From the NCBI RefSeq assembly GCF_023721835.1, contig NZ_JAMKFE010000001.1, positions 310,001 to 374,000 on the forward strand: 64,000 nt of DNA, written 5' to 3'. The position numbers and the translations under genes were made by a program. Positions 10,939 to 19,600 of this stretch are shown here, in pieces; within the stretch, counting starts at the first letter, position 1, and each line of letters opens with the position of its first letter. The notes under the pieces are model-generated. The model was not told the DNA's origin, did not search any database, and saw nothing but the letters and a program-made list of their open reading frames with translations. The DNA is from Caldimonas mangrovi (GTDB lineage Bacteria; Pseudomonadota; Gammaproteobacteria; Burkholderiales; Burkholderiaceae_C).

Positions 10939-11703
10939 ATGGGTTTGCTCTCCTTCTTCAAGCGTTCTGCGGCAAACCCGCCCGCACCCGCTGCGGCGCC
11001 CGAATCGGTCGAGCAGGCGCGCGCGCGCGCGCGCCACCGTCTGATCGGCGCTGCCGTGCTGGTCCTGATCGGCGTGATCGGGTTCCCGCTGCTGTTCGAG
11101 ACCCAGCCCCGTCCCATCCCCGTCGACCTGCCGATCGAGATCCCGCAGCGCGACGGTGCGCCGCCCCTCGCGGTCCCGGCGCCGAAGCCCGCACCCGAGC
11201 CGACACAAGCGCCAGCACCTGCCGAACGCAGCGGTGACGTGATCGATGAATCGGCGGCCGAGGCCGGGCGGGAGGTCGCCGCCGATCCCACGGCTCCGAT
11301 GCCGGCGCCTCGGCAGGAAACGGCCCGCGCCGAGCCCAAACCTGCCGCAGCCACGCCGCCCAAGCCCGAACCGTCCCGTCCGGAACCGCCCAAGCCGAGC
11401 GCCACCGATGCTGCGCGTGCACGGGCCCTGCTCGAAGGGCGCGATACGGCCAAGCCTGCTGCGGCCGCTTCCGACAGCCGCTTTATCGTCCAGGTGGGCG
11501 CCTACAGCGAAACCGGCAGTGCGCGCGACATGCGGCTGAAGGTCGAAAAGCTCGGCCTGAAGACCTACACGCAGGTGATCGACACCGGATCGGGCAAACG
11601 CGTGCGCGTGCGTGTCGGTCCCTTCGCGAGCCGCGAAGAGGCCGATCGTGCTGCTGCGAAGCTGAAGGCCGCGGGCCTGCCGTCGGCCGTGCTGACGCTT
11701 TGA
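10939..11703 (+). CDS. SPOR-domain cell-division protein (DedD-like)
   Basis: The 254-residue protein has a short cytoplasmic head and one membrane helix near residues 34-54 (LIGAAVLVLIGVIGFPLLF). A long Pro/Ala/Glu-rich periplasmic linker follows. The C-terminal SPOR domain is from about residue 176 (RFIVQVGAYSETGSARDMRLKV ... VRVGPFASREEADRAAAKL). SPOR domains bind denuded glycan at the division septum. The position between folC and cvpA is that of dedD in gammaproteobacteria and of its homologue here. Symbol withheld because sequence identity to DedD is limited. Confidence 0.9.
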   Translation: MGLLSFFKRSAANPPAPAAAPESVEQARARARHRLIGAAVLVLIGVIGFPLLFETQPRPIPVDLPIEIPQRDGAPPLAVPAPKPAPEPTQAPAPAERSGDVIDESAAEAGREVAADPTAPMPAPRQETARAEPKPAAATPPKPEPSRPEPPKPSATDAARARALLEGRDTAKPAAAASDSRFIVQVGAYSETGSARDMRLKVEKLGLKTYTQVIDTGSGKRVRVRVGPFASREEADRAAAKLKAAGLPSAVLTL

Positions 11704-11706
11704 ACG

Positions 11707-12198
11707 ATGGCGTTCGCCTGGGTCGACATCGCGCTGCTGGCGCTGCTGCTGATCTCGATGATCGTCGGCCTGGTGCGCGGCCTGGTGTTCGAGGTGCTGT
11801 CGGTGGCCGGCTGGGTGGTGGCCTACGTGGCCGCACAGTGGATGACGCCGCACATCGCGCACCAGATCCCGATCGGCACGAGCGGCTCGATGATCAACCA
11901 CGTCGCCACCTTCGCGATTGTCTTCATCGGCGCGTTGTTCATCTGGGGGCTGGGCGCCTGGCTCGTCAAGAAGCTGGTGCGGGCGAGCGTGCTGAGTGCC
12001 GCTGACCGGGTGTTCGGCGCGGGTTTCGGGTTGGTGCGGGGCTTGTTGATTGCACTGGTCGTCGCCACCTTGGTGACCTGGACACCGCTGGCGCGCAGCG
12101 CCGCCTGGCAGGAATCGCGTGGCGCAGCCATGCTGCAGGACGTGCTCTCGGGCTTGAAACCCCTCATGCCGGCAGAGCTGGCGCAGCGGCTACCCTAG
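11707..12198 (+). CDS. cvpA: CvpA family membrane protein
   Basis: The 163-residue protein has four predicted membrane segments, starting FAWVDIALLALLLISMIVGLVRGLVFEV, the CvpA family signature. A conserved second half follows (ADRVFGAGFGLVRGLLIALVV). CvpA was named for colicin V production in E. coli and is thought to act in envelope homeostasis. It starts 3 bases after the SPOR gene and lies just upstream of purF, as in E. coli. Confidence 0.93.
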   Translation: MAFAWVDIALLALLLISMIVGLVRGLVFEVLSVAGWVVAYVAAQWMTPHIAHQIPIGTSGSMINHVATFAIVFIGALFIWGLGAWLVKKLVRASVLSAADRVFGAGFGLVRGLLIALVVATLVTWTPLARSAAWQESRGAAMLQDVLSGLKPLMPAELAQRLP

Positions 12199-12226
12199 CG
12201 GATAGCGCAAGACGGAAGGTGAAGTT

Positions 12227-13744
12227 ATGTGCGGCATCGTAGGCGTCATCTCGAAGGCGCCGGTCAATCAGCTGATTTATGACGCGCTGCTGCTGCTGCA
12301 GCACCGCGGACAGGATGCGGCCGGCATCGTCACGGCCACGGGCAGGAAGTTCTTCATGCACAAGGCGCGCGGCATGGTGCGCGACGTCTTCCGCACCCGC
12401 AACATGCGCGCGCTGCCGGGGACCATGGGCTTGGGCCAGGTGCGCTACCCGACGGCGGGCAACGCCTACAACGAGGAAGAGGCGCAGCCCTTCTACGTCA
12501 ACGCGCCGTTCGGCCTGGTGCTGGTGCACAACGGCAACCTGACCAACGCCCATGCGTTGCGCCAGGAACTGTTCGCGATCGACCGTCGGCACCTGAACAC
12601 CGATAGCGACTCCGAAGTGCTGCTCAATGTCGTGGCGCACGAACTGGAGCTTGCCGCTCGCGATCTGCCGCTGACGCCGGAAGAAGTCTTCAAGGCGGTG
12701 CGTGCGGTGCATCGCCGCATCAAGGGCTCGTATGCGGTGGTCTGCCTGATAGCAGGCCATGGCCTGCTGGTGTTTCGCGACCCCTACGGTATCCGCCCGC
12801 TGTGCTATGGCGAGGCCGAGACGCCGGACGGCAAACAAGTCCTGGTGGCCAGCGAATCGGTCGCTCTGGAAGGCACCGGCCACCGGGTGGTGCGGGACGT
12901 GGCGCCGGGCGAGGCGCTGTTCATCGACCTCGACGGCAATGTGCACGCCCAGCAATGCGCCGAGCAGCCGTCGCTGCACCCGTGCGTGTTCGAGTTTGTC
13001 TATCTCGCACGGCCGGATTCGGTGATCGACGGCATGTCGGTCTACCAGGCTCGCCTCAACATGGGCGAGACGCTGGCGCAGCGCGTGATCTCGACGATGC
13101 CGCCGAGCGAGATCGACGTCGTGATTCCCATTCCGGAATCGAGCCGCCCGTCGGCGATGCAGCTGGCACAGAAGATCGGCAAGCCGTACCGCGAAGGCTT
13201 CGTGAAGAACCGCTATGTCGGCCGCACCTTCATCATGCCGGGGCAGTCGGTGCGCAAGAAGTCGGTGCGGCAGAAGCTGAATGCCATCGCGCAGGAGTTC
13301 AAGGGTCGCAATGTGCTGCTGGTCGACGATTCCATCGTGCGCGGCACCACGTCGAAAGAGATCGTGCAGATGGCACGCGAAGCCGGGGCCCGCAAGGTCT
13401 ACATGGCCTCGGCCGCGCCGCCGGTGCGCTTTCCGAATGTCTACGGCATCGACATGCCGACCAAGAGCGAGCTGATCGCGCACGACCGCAGCATCGAGGA
13501 GATCCGGCAGTTCATCGGCGCCGATGCCTTGATCTATCAGGACGTCGCCGCGATGAAGCGGGCGGTCGGAATGCTGAACCCCAGGATCGAGGGCTTCGAA
13601 GCGTCGTGCTTCGACGGTTGCTACATCACCGGAGACGTGTCGGCCGAGGACTTTGCTGCGATGGCAACGCAACGCGCGTCGCAGGGCGACGAGGAAGACG
13701 CGCAGCGTTCGCGCCTGTCGCTGCAAAGCGCCGGCGAACATTGA
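12227..13744 (+). CDS. purF: Amidophosphoribosyltransferase
   Basis: PurF makes phosphoribosylamine from PRPP and glutamine, the first step of purine synthesis. The 505-residue protein begins MCGIVGVIS, so Cys2 becomes the N-terminal glutamine-hydrolysing nucleophile after Met removal. The glutaminase motifs are ALLLLQHRGQDAAGI, GLGQVRYPTAG and LVHNGNLTN. The PRPP loop LLVDDSIVRGTTS lies near residue 365. An AAGGTGAAG ribosome site precedes the ATG. Confidence 0.97.
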   Translation: MCGIVGVISKAPVNQLIYDALLLLQHRGQDAAGIVTATGRKFFMHKARGMVRDVFRTRNMRALPGTMGLGQVRYPTAGNAYNEEEAQPFYVNAPFGLVLVHNGNLTNAHALRQELFAIDRRHLNTDSDSEVLLNVVAHELELAARDLPLTPEEVFKAVRAVHRRIKGSYAVVCLIAGHGLLVFRDPYGIRPLCYGEAETPDGKQVLVASESVALEGTGHRVVRDVAPGEALFIDLDGNVHAQQCAEQPSLHPCVFEFVYLARPDSVIDGMSVYQARLNMGETLAQRVISTMPPSEIDVVIPIPESSRPSAMQLAQKIGKPYREGFVKNRYVGRTFIMPGQSVRKKSVRQKLNAIAQEFKGRNVLLVDDSIVRGTTSKEIVQMAREAGARKVYMASAAPPVRFPNVYGIDMPTKSELIAHDRSIEEIRQFIGADALIYQDVAAMKRAVGMLNPRIEGFEASCFDGCYITGDVSAEDFAAMATQRASQGDEEDAQRSRLSLQSAGEH

Positions 13745-13756
13745 CGGAACTGCCCC

Positions 13757-14992
13757 ATGAACGACAAGAAAATTCCGCGCGTCGACCTGCCGCCCGATGT
13801 GCGGCTCGACACGCTGGCCGTGCGTGAAGGCCTGCCGAATTCGCCCTGGGGCGAGAACTCCGAGGCGCTGTTCCTGACGAGCAGTTTCGTTCACCCCGAT
13901 GCCGCAACAGCGGCGGCGCGTTTCGCCAACGAGGAAGAGGCCTTCGTCTACACCCGCTTCACCAATCCGACGGTGATGATGATGGAGCGCCGCCTCGCCG
14001 CGATGGAGGGCACCGAGGCCTGCATTGCAACCTCCAGCGGCATGGCGGCGATCCTGCTGCTCGTGATGGGCCTGCTCAAGGCCGGTGACCATGTCGTCTG
14101 CTCGCAAAGCGTGTTCGGCTCGACGATCAAGCTGCTGGCCGGCGAGTTCGGCAAGTTCGGCGTCGAGACCAGCTTCGTGTCGCAGACCGACGTCAGTGAA
14201 TGGCGCAAGGCCATGAAGCCCAACACCAAGCTGCTGTTCGCCGAGACGCCCAGCAACCCGTTGACCGAGATCTGCGACATCCGGGCTCTGGCCGACATCG
14301 CCCACAACGCGAGTGCACTGCTGGCGGTGGACAACTGTTTCTGTTCGCCGGCGCTGCAACAGCCGGCCAAGCTGGGCGCCGACCTGATCATCCATTCGGG
14401 CACCAAGTACCTCGACGGCCAGGGTCGCGTGATCGCCGGCGCGTTGTGCGCGAGCGAAGCGCTGGTGAACGACAAGTTCGTGCCCGTGATGCGCAGTGCG
14501 GGCATGTCGCTGTCGCCGTTCAACGCGTGGGTGGTGCTGAAGGGGCTGGAGACGCTGTCGATCCGCATGCAGGCGCAAAGTGCCCGCGCGCTGCAATTGG
14601 CGCAATGGCTCGAAGCGCATCCGGCGGTCGAGCGTGTCTACCATCCCTGGCTCGCCTCGCATCCGCAGCATGAACTGGCGCTGCGCCAGCAGAGCGCAGG
14701 TGGTGCGGTCGTGTCCTTCGTCGTGCGTAGCCAGCAAGCCGCTGGCGCTGCGCTTGCGCGCAGGAATGCCTTTGCGGTGGTGGACGCCACGCGCATCTGC
14801 TCGATCACGGCCAATCTCGGCGACACGAAGACCACCATCACCCATCCGGCCAGCACCTCGCACGGCCGCCTGACCGAGGAGCAGCGCCTGGCCGCCGGCA
14901 TCACGCAGGGCATGCTTCGCGTGGCGGTCGGACTGGAAGACCTGGAAGACCTGAAGGCCGACCTCGCACGCGGCCTGGACCCCCTCGCATGA
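13757..14992 (+). CDS. metZ: O-succinylhomoserine sulfhydrylase
   Basis: MetZ makes homocysteine from O-succinylhomoserine and sulfide using pyridoxal phosphate. The 411-residue protein is of the Cys/Met-metabolism PLP family, with Lys217 in [17 protein letters not shown] and the aromatic stacking region [18 protein letters not shown]. The first residues ([17 protein letters not shown]) and the position directly after purF match the betaproteobacterial MetZ type. Cystathionine gamma-synthase is the main alternative and is less likely given this context. Confidence 0.93.
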   Translation: MNDKKIPRVDLPPDVRLDTLAVREGLPNSPWGENSEALFLTSSFVHPDAATAAARFANEEEAFVYTRFTNPTVMMMERRLAAMEGTEACIATSSGMAAILLLVMGLLKAGDHVVCSQSVFGSTIKLLAGEFGKFGVETSFVSQTDVSEWRKAMKPNTKLLFAETPSNPLTEICDIRALADIAHNASALLAVDNCFCSPALQQPAKLGADLIIHSGTKYLDGQGRVIAGALCASEALVNDKFVPVMRSAGMSLSPFNAWVVLKGLETLSIRMQAQSARALQLAQWLEAHPAVERVYHPWLASHPQHELALRQQSAGGAVVSFVVRSQQAAGAALARRNAFAVVDATRICSITANLGDTKTTITHPASTSHGRLTEEQRLAAGITQGMLRVAVGLEDLEDLKADLARGLDPLA

Positions 14993-16389
14993 CGATTCGC
15001 AAAGTACGCACCCGCATCGCTCCGTCGCCGACCGGCTTCCTGCATCTCGGCACCGCGCGCACCGCGCTGTATTCATGGGCCTACGCTCGCCACCATGGCG
15101 GTGAACTCGTGCTGCGCATCGAGGACACCGACGTCGCGCGCTCGACCCAGGATTCCGTCGACCAGATCCTGGCCTCGATGAAATGGCTGGGTCTCGATTT
15201 CGACGAAGGGCCGATCTACCAGATGCAACGGCTGGCGCGCTACCAGGAGGTGGTCGATCGCCTGATCGAGCAGGGCAAGGCCTACCGCTGCTATTGCACG
15301 CCGGAGGAACTCGACGCGATGCGCGAAGAGCAGAAGGCGCGCGGCGAGAAGACACGCTACGACGGCCGCTGGCGCCCCGAGTCCGGCAAGCTGCTGCCGC
15401 CGCCTCCCGAGGGCGTGAAACCGGTCGTGCGCTTTCGCAATCCGCTCGACGGCGACGTGACCTGGGACGATCTCGTGAAGGGGCCGATCACCATCAACAA
15501 TCGCGAGATCGACGACCTGATCATTCTGCGGCCTGACGGCGTGCCGACCTACAACTTCGCGGTGGTCGTCGACGACTGGGACATGGGCATCACCCACGTG
15601 TTTCGGGGTGACGAGCACGTCAACAACACGCCGTGGCAGATCAACATCTTCCATGCGCTCGGCGCACCGCTGCCGCAGTTCGGCCATGTACCGGTGATCC
15701 TGGGCGACGACGGACTGAAGCTGTCGAAGCGCCGCGGCGCGGTCAGCGTGACGGCTTACGAAGAGGGCGGCTACCTGCCCGAGGCGATGTTGAACTATCT
15801 GGCCCGCCTCGGCTGGAGCCACGGGGACGACGAGTTGTTCACCCGCGAGCAACTGGTGGCGTGGTTCGACGGCTCGCATCTGTCGAAGAGCCCCGCACAG
15901 TGGGACCCGGCGAAGCTGTCGTGGGTCAATGCCCAGTATCTGAAGCAGGCGGACGACGAACGCCTGGCCCGGCTGGTCGCCGATCAGCTCAAGCAGCGCG
16001 GGCTCGATGCCGGCGGGCGGGCAGGCCGGCTGCCCGCGATGTGCACCTTGTTCAAGGACCGTTGCAGCACGACGGTCGAGTTGGCCGACTGGTTGTCGAT
16101 GTACTTCGCGCCGGTGCACCCCGGCGAGCAGGACTTGGCCGGCCACGTGACCGATGCGGTCCGGCCGGCGCTCGCCTCGCTGGCGGCCAGGCTCGAAACC
16201 TGTGACTGGACCAAGGCGGCCATCAGCCAGTGCATCAAGGAAACCATCGCGGAACACGGCCTCAAGATGCCGCAACTCGCGATTCCCGTGCGTGTGCTGG
16301 TGTGCGGGCGCGCCCAGACGCCGTCGGTCGATGCGGTGCTTGAGCTGTTCGACCGCGAGACGGTGGTCGGCCGCTTGCATCGTCGATAA
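14989..16389 (+). CDS. gltX: Glutamyl-tRNA synthetase
   Basis: GltX charges tRNA-Glu. The 466-residue class I synthetase has the HIGH-like motif in [15 protein letters not shown] and the KMSKS-like motif in [12 protein letters not shown]. It also has the family stretches [12 protein letters not shown] and [20 protein letters not shown]. Its ATG overlaps the metZ stop (ATGA). It ends just before a tRNA operon that includes tRNA-Glu, its own substrate; the promoter of that operon overlaps the gltX 3' end. Confidence 0.97.
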   Translation: MTIRKVRTRIAPSPTGFLHLGTARTALYSWAYARHHGGELVLRIEDTDVARSTQDSVDQILASMKWLGLDFDEGPIYQMQRLARYQEVVDRLIEQGKAYRCYCTPEELDAMREEQKARGEKTRYDGRWRPESGKLLPPPPEGVKPVVRFRNPLDGDVTWDDLVKGPITINNREIDDLIILRPDGVPTYNFAVVVDDWDMGITHVFRGDEHVNNTPWQINIFHALGAPLPQFGHVPVILGDDGLKLSKRRGAVSVTAYEEGGYLPEAMLNYLARLGWSHGDDELFTREQLVAWFDGSHLSKSPAQWDPAKLSWVNAQYLKQADDERLARLVADQLKQRGLDAGGRAGRLPAMCTLFKDRCSTTVELADWLSMYFAPVHPGEQDLAGHVTDAVRPALASLAARLETCDWTKAAISQCIKETIAEHGLKMPQLAIPVRVLVCGRAQTPSVDAVLELFDRETVVGRLHRR

Positions 16390-16404
16390 AAAGCGTTATA
16401 TACT
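16375..16404 (+). promoter_or_regulatory. Sigma-70 promoter of the tRNA operon
   Basis: TTGCAT at 16375-16380 and TATACT at 16399-16404 are separated by 18 bases. Transcription would begin near 16411, about 65 bases before tRNA-Ala, in a GC-rich discriminator (CTCGGTCTCGC), as expected of stringently controlled stable-RNA promoters. The -35 box lies inside the last codons of gltX. Confidence 0.65.
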
Positions 16405-16476
16405 CTCGGTCTCGCTTGAACGGCGCGAAACCCGGCAAAAAGCTCACGAGCTTGGCGCACGAACAGACAAGTTCAC

Positions 16477-16552
<76 letters not shown>

Positions 16553-16601
16553 CGATTCACAAGATCCGGTGGCGCGCGGTTCAGGAAGTACGAAGATTTA
16601 A

Positions 16602-16677
16602 GTCCCCTTCGTCTAGAGGCCTAGGACACGACCCTTTCACGGTTGTAACAGGGGTTCGAATCCCCTAGGGGACGCCA
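16602..16677 (+). tRNA. tRNA-Glu (anticodon UUC)
   Basis: A 76-base cloverleaf. The acceptor GTCCCCT pairs with AGGGGAC, discriminator G, CCA encoded. The anticodon loop CTTTCAC reads TTC. The T arm is GGGGTTCGAATCCCC. It lies 49 bases after tRNA-Ala and shares its promoter. Confidence 0.96.
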
Positions 16678-16734
16678 AGTTTGGCAAGGCTTGCGCCAAG
16701 AACCAGAGTTCGAAGCGGAAACTTGCTGCCACGC

Positions 16735-16811
16735 GGAGTGGTAGTTCAGTTGGTTAGAATACCGGCCTGTCACGCCGGGGGTCGCGGGTTCGAGTCCCGT
16801 CCACTCCGCCA
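16735..16811 (+). tRNA. tRNA-Asp (anticodon GUC)
   Basis: A 77-base cloverleaf. The acceptor GGAGTGG pairs with CCACTCC, discriminator G, CCA encoded. The anticodon loop CTGTCAC reads GTC. The T arm is CGGGTTCGAGTCCCG. Last gene of the tRNA operon, directly followed by a terminator. Confidence 0.96.
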
Positions 16812-16817
16812 AGTTCG

Positions 16818-16853
16818 AAAGCCGTTGCATCCACCAGGTTGCAACGGCTTTTC
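16818..16853 (+). terminator. Intrinsic terminator of the tRNA operon
   Basis: A 12-bp stem (AAAGCCGTTGCA at 16818-16829 with TGCAACGGCTTT at 16840-16851) has a 10-base loop and ends in a short T run. It starts 7 bases after the tRNA-Asp CCA end. Confidence 0.88.
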
Positions 16854-16897
16854 CGTTTCTGACGACTGCCCGGGACGAGTGGCCTCATCATGGCGCA

Positions 16898-17542
16898 ATG
16901 GACACCTTGCGTTCAGACCTTCCCCCGCAGGGCAGCCTGCCGGGTTTCGATACGCCGTCGGATCTGTTCGATCTCGACGGCGCGGACGAAGTCCGCGGGC
17001 ATCGCAAAGGCTACCTGCTGTTTTTTGCGATCTTTCCCGACGCAGCGGATGCACACCGTATCGCGGCGGCCGCCTCGGATATGCGCATCGGTCATGGTTT
17101 GAACGGCTCCTTGTTGTTGCCCGAGCGCCTGCACCTCACGTTGCACGCCGTCGCCTCGTTCAGCACTCTCGTGCCGCGGTTCATCGTCGATGCTGCCTGC
17201 GCGGCAGCGCGCAGCGTGGCCTGCGCTCCGCTGTCTGTCACCTTCGACCGTGCCATGAGCTTCGCCGGCAGCAAGGCCTTCGTTCTGCGCAGCGATGCGG
17301 CCAGCGATCAAGGCATCGCCTACTTGAGGCACTCCTTGACTGTGGCATTGCGGCGGGCCGGGCTTCGTCCGCGAGCGTCACACACTCCTCACATGACGCT
17401 GCTCTATGACACGCGACGCATCCCTGAGCACGGCATTGAACCGATGCGCTGGACGGCGACGCGCTACGCGCTGATCCTCAGTCATGTCGGCGCGACCCAC
17501 CACCAATGGGTCGATCAGTGGCCCCTCGATGGAAGGGCCTGA
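16898..17542 (+). CDS. 2'-5' RNA ligase family protein (2H phosphoesterase)
   Basis: The 214-residue protein carries the two HxTx motifs of the 2H phosphoesterase fold: HLTL at residues 79-82 and HMTL at 165-168, each in the expected strand setting (LPERLHLTLHAV; HTPHMTLLYD). Family members act on 2',3'-cyclic or 2'-5' phosphodiester ends of RNA (ThpR/LigT). The first ~35 residues are extra and polar. It is transcribed after the tRNA operon and converges with the minus-strand gene ending at 17543, directly abutting it. Confidence 0.85.
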   Translation: MDTLRSDLPPQGSLPGFDTPSDLFDLDGADEVRGHRKGYLLFFAIFPDAADAHRIAAAASDMRIGHGLNGSLLLPERLHLTLHAVASFSTLVPRFIVDAACAAARSVACAPLSVTFDRAMSFAGSKAFVLRSDAASDQGIAYLRHSLTVALRRAGLRPRASHTPHMTLLYDTRRIPEHGIEPMRWTATRYALILSHVGATHHQWVDQWPLDGRA

Positions 17543-17707
17543 TCAGTCGCCCTTCAGGCGCTTCTCGAGTTCGCGTTTGCTCTCTTGCCGCTCGGCCGAA
17601 CGGCTCTTGCGATGCGCCCCTGCCTTACGCTGGGCTGCCGCAGGCACCAGTGGGTTGCGCGGCTTCGGCGTCGGGATGCGCAGCTTGTGCTTGCGGGCAG
17701 AGGTCAC
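17543..17707 (-). CDS. Very small basic protein coupled to the CMD family gene
   Basis: A 54-residue frame starts at GTG 17707. The GTG overlaps the TGA of the preceding carboxymuconolactone decarboxylase family gene by 4 bases (GTGA), a strong sign of coupled translation. The protein is Lys/Arg/Pro-rich: TSARKHKLRIPTPKPRNPLV near the start and a charged helix ESKRELEKRLKGD at the end. No signal peptide or membrane segment is visible. I recall similar short basic proteins in Burkholderiales but cannot name a function. It may bind nucleic acid or ribosomes; that is only inference. Confidence 0.6.
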   Translation of the reverse strand: MTSARKHKLRIPTPKPRNPLVPAAAQRKAGAHRKSRSAERQESKRELEKRLKGD

Positions 17708-18132
17708 TTCGGCTCGGCCCGGTACTGCTCGATCACCGCGGCGGCGGTGCGGAAGCCTTCGATCGCGGCGGGGAAACCGCAGTAGACCGCGCTGTGCAGC
17801 AGGATCTCCTTCAGCTCGTTCACGGTCACGCCGTTGTTCAGTGCGCCGCGCAGATGGCCTTCGAGTTCCTTGTGCTTGCCGAGCGCCACCAGCATCGCAA
17901 CGGTCAGCATGCTGCGGGTTTTCAGCGGCAGGCCTTCACGGGTCCACACGGTGCCCCAGGCAAACGCGGTCACGAGTTCCTGCAGCTCGGCCTGGAAGTC
18001 CCCGGCGTTGTTCAACGAACGCTCGACGTGGGCGTCGCCGAGCACCTTGCGGCGTACTTCCAGGCCCGGCCCGAAGACGTCGGCGATGGGCGTGCAGGGT
18101 TCGAAGGGAAGGGGGGTTGGGTCCTGGCTCAT
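17704..18132 (-). CDS. Carboxymuconolactone decarboxylase family protein
   Basis: The 142-residue protein is a single CMD/AhpD-like helical domain (FAWGTVWTREGLPLKTRSMLTVAMLVALGK, then LRGALNNGVTVNELKEILLHSAVYCGFPAAIEGFR). It resembles PcaC-type 4-carboxymuconolactone decarboxylases, with the conserved HSAVYCGFPAA segment. No other beta-ketoadipate genes lie nearby, so the substrate is open. The ATG at 18132 is chosen because the family begins with about this length; the frame continues open upstream as a shadow of the next gene. Confidence 0.85.
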   Translation of the reverse strand: MSQDPTPLPFEPCTPIADVFGPGLEVRRKVLGDAHVERSLNNAGDFQAELQELVTAFAWGTVWTREGLPLKTRSMLTVAMLVALGKHKELEGHLRGALNNGVTVNELKEILLHSAVYCGFPAAIEGFRTAAAVIEQYRAEPK

Positions 18133-18176
18133 GGCAATGCTGGCGCGCCGAGTGCTGAAAATCGCGCGATTCTCGC

Positions 18177-19094
18177 TCAACGGCTCGTTGGCGATACCGG
18201 CGTTGCCGGCACAACTGTTTTGCGCGGCCGCGGCAGCAGACCCGTGGCAAGGGCGGTGCCGAGCAGGATCACCACGCTGCCGATGATCATGGCGAGCGTG
18301 ACGCCTTCGTCGAGGAACAGCCAGCCCCACAGCACGGCAAAAGCGGGAATCAGGAAGGTCACCGCGATGGCATTGGCCGGCCCGACGCGCGATATCAGAC
18401 GGAAGAACAGGATGTAGGCGACGCCTGTACACAGCAGGGCCAGCGCGATCGTCGCGCCCCACGCCTTTGGCGATGGCATCTCGGCGGGCCACCACAACAC
18501 GGCCGGCACGGCCAGGAACAGCGCAGCCGAGAGCTGCGTGCCAGTGGCCACCGCAAGCGACGGCACGCCGGAGAGGAAGCGTTTGATGTAGCTGGCCGAC
18601 AGCCCGTAGCACAAGGTCGCCGCCAGGCAGGCGACGACGGCCCAACCGGTCGACGCGGCGCCGGGCTTGAAGCTGGCCTTGTCCCACGCCAGCCACAGCA
18701 CGCCGGCAAAGCCGATCGCAAGACCGGCAGCACGCCATCGGGTCGGCTGATCTTTCAGCCACCACCAGGCGATCAGCGCGCCGAACAGCGGGGTCGTTGC
18801 ATTGAAGATGGACGACAGACCCGCCGTGATCGACAGCGCGGCATAGCTGAAGCACAGGAAGGGCAGCCCGCTGGTGAGCAGGCCGGCTATCGCCAGGTGC
18901 CCCGCATGGCCGCGCAAGACGTGCAATTGCCCGTGCAGGCCCAGCACGGGCAGCAGGAACAGGGCGGCCCCCGTCACACGCACGGCCGACAGCGCGACCG
19001 GACCGAACTCGCCCGCGCCCAGGCGCATGAACAGGAAAGAGGCGCCCCAGATGGCGGCCAGCAGCAGAAGGTCGGAGAGGTCTCGGGTTTTCAT
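18177..19094 (-). CDS. EamA/DMT superfamily transporter
   Basis: The 305-residue protein has ten predicted membrane helices in two EamA repeats. The first begins LLLLAAIWGASFLFMRLGAGEFGPVALSAVR; the second contains VAYILFFRLISRVGPANAIAVTFLIPAFAVLWGWLFLDE. Such proteins export small metabolites across the inner membrane; the substrate cannot be told. It starts 8 bases after the methyltransferase stop, so it is likely the last gene of the alkylation-repair transcript. Confidence 0.9.
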   Translation of the reverse strand: MKTRDLSDLLLLAAIWGASFLFMRLGAGEFGPVALSAVRVTGAALFLLPVLGLHGQLHVLRGHAGHLAIAGLLTSGLPFLCFSYAALSITAGLSSIFNATTPLFGALIAWWWLKDQPTRWRAAGLAIGFAGVLWLAWDKASFKPGAASTGWAVVACLAATLCYGLSASYIKRFLSGVPSLAVATGTQLSAALFLAVPAVLWWPAEMPSPKAWGATIALALLCTGVAYILFFRLISRVGPANAIAVTFLIPAFAVLWGWLFLDEGVTLAMIIGSVVILLGTALATGLLPRPRKTVVPATPVSPTSR

Positions 19095-19102
19095 GAATTC
19101 AT

Positions 19103-19600
19103 TCAAATGGCGAGCACGCCTTCGAGACGCAGCAGCGCGGCCTTGCGTTCCAGGCCGCCGGCATAGCCCGTCAGGCTGCCGCCGCTGCCGATGATGCGGT
19201 GGCACGGCACGATGATGGACACCGGGTTGCGCCCCACGGCGGCACCGACGGCGCGCGTCGCGGTGATGGAACGGACCTGCTCGGCGATGCGCCGGTACGT
19301 GAGCGTAGCGCCCAGCGGCACTTCCAGCAGAGCCAGCCATACATTGCGCTGAAAACCCGTGCCGAGCAAGTCGAGCGGGACCGCGAACTCCCGGCGCTGC
19401 CCGCGCCAGTACTCGTCCAGCTCGTGCGCGGTCTGCTGCAGCAGCGGGTCGTCGTCGGCCACTGGGGCGTCGAGCGTGCCGGGATGGTCCTTCTGGCCCT
19501 CGAACCACAGACCGGCCAAGCCTTGGGCGGTGCGGGCCAGCAGGATGTTGCCGAGCGGCGAGTCGATATGGCGTTGGGCGATGTACGGACGGGGCGTCAT
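19103..19600 (-). CDS. ogt: Methylated-DNA--[protein]-cysteine S-methyltransferase
   Basis: This suicide enzyme removes methyl groups from O6-methylguanine. The 165-residue protein has the acceptor Cys133 in VPCHRIIGSGG, the DNA-binding helix around TLTYRRIAEQVRS and the conserved AVGAAVGRNPVSI. The ATG at 19600 overlaps the stop of the Ada/AlkA gene (ATGA), so both repair proteins are made together. It lacks the Ada N-terminal zinc domain, hence Ogt type. Confidence 0.93.
   Translation of the reverse strand: MTPRPYIAQRHIDSPLGNILLARTAQGLAGLWFEGQKDHPGTLDAPVADDDPLLQQTAHELDEYWRGQRREFAVPLDLLGTGFQRNVWLALLEVPLGATLTYRRIAEQVRSITATRAVGAAVGRNPVSIIVPCHRIIGSGGSLTGYAGGLERKAALLRLEGVLAI

Noticed and set aside
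12164-15355. 1063-codon minus-strand open frame opposite purF, metZ and gltX
   Set aside because: It spans three certain genes on the other strand and shows the His/Arg/Ala-rich composition of an antisense shadow.
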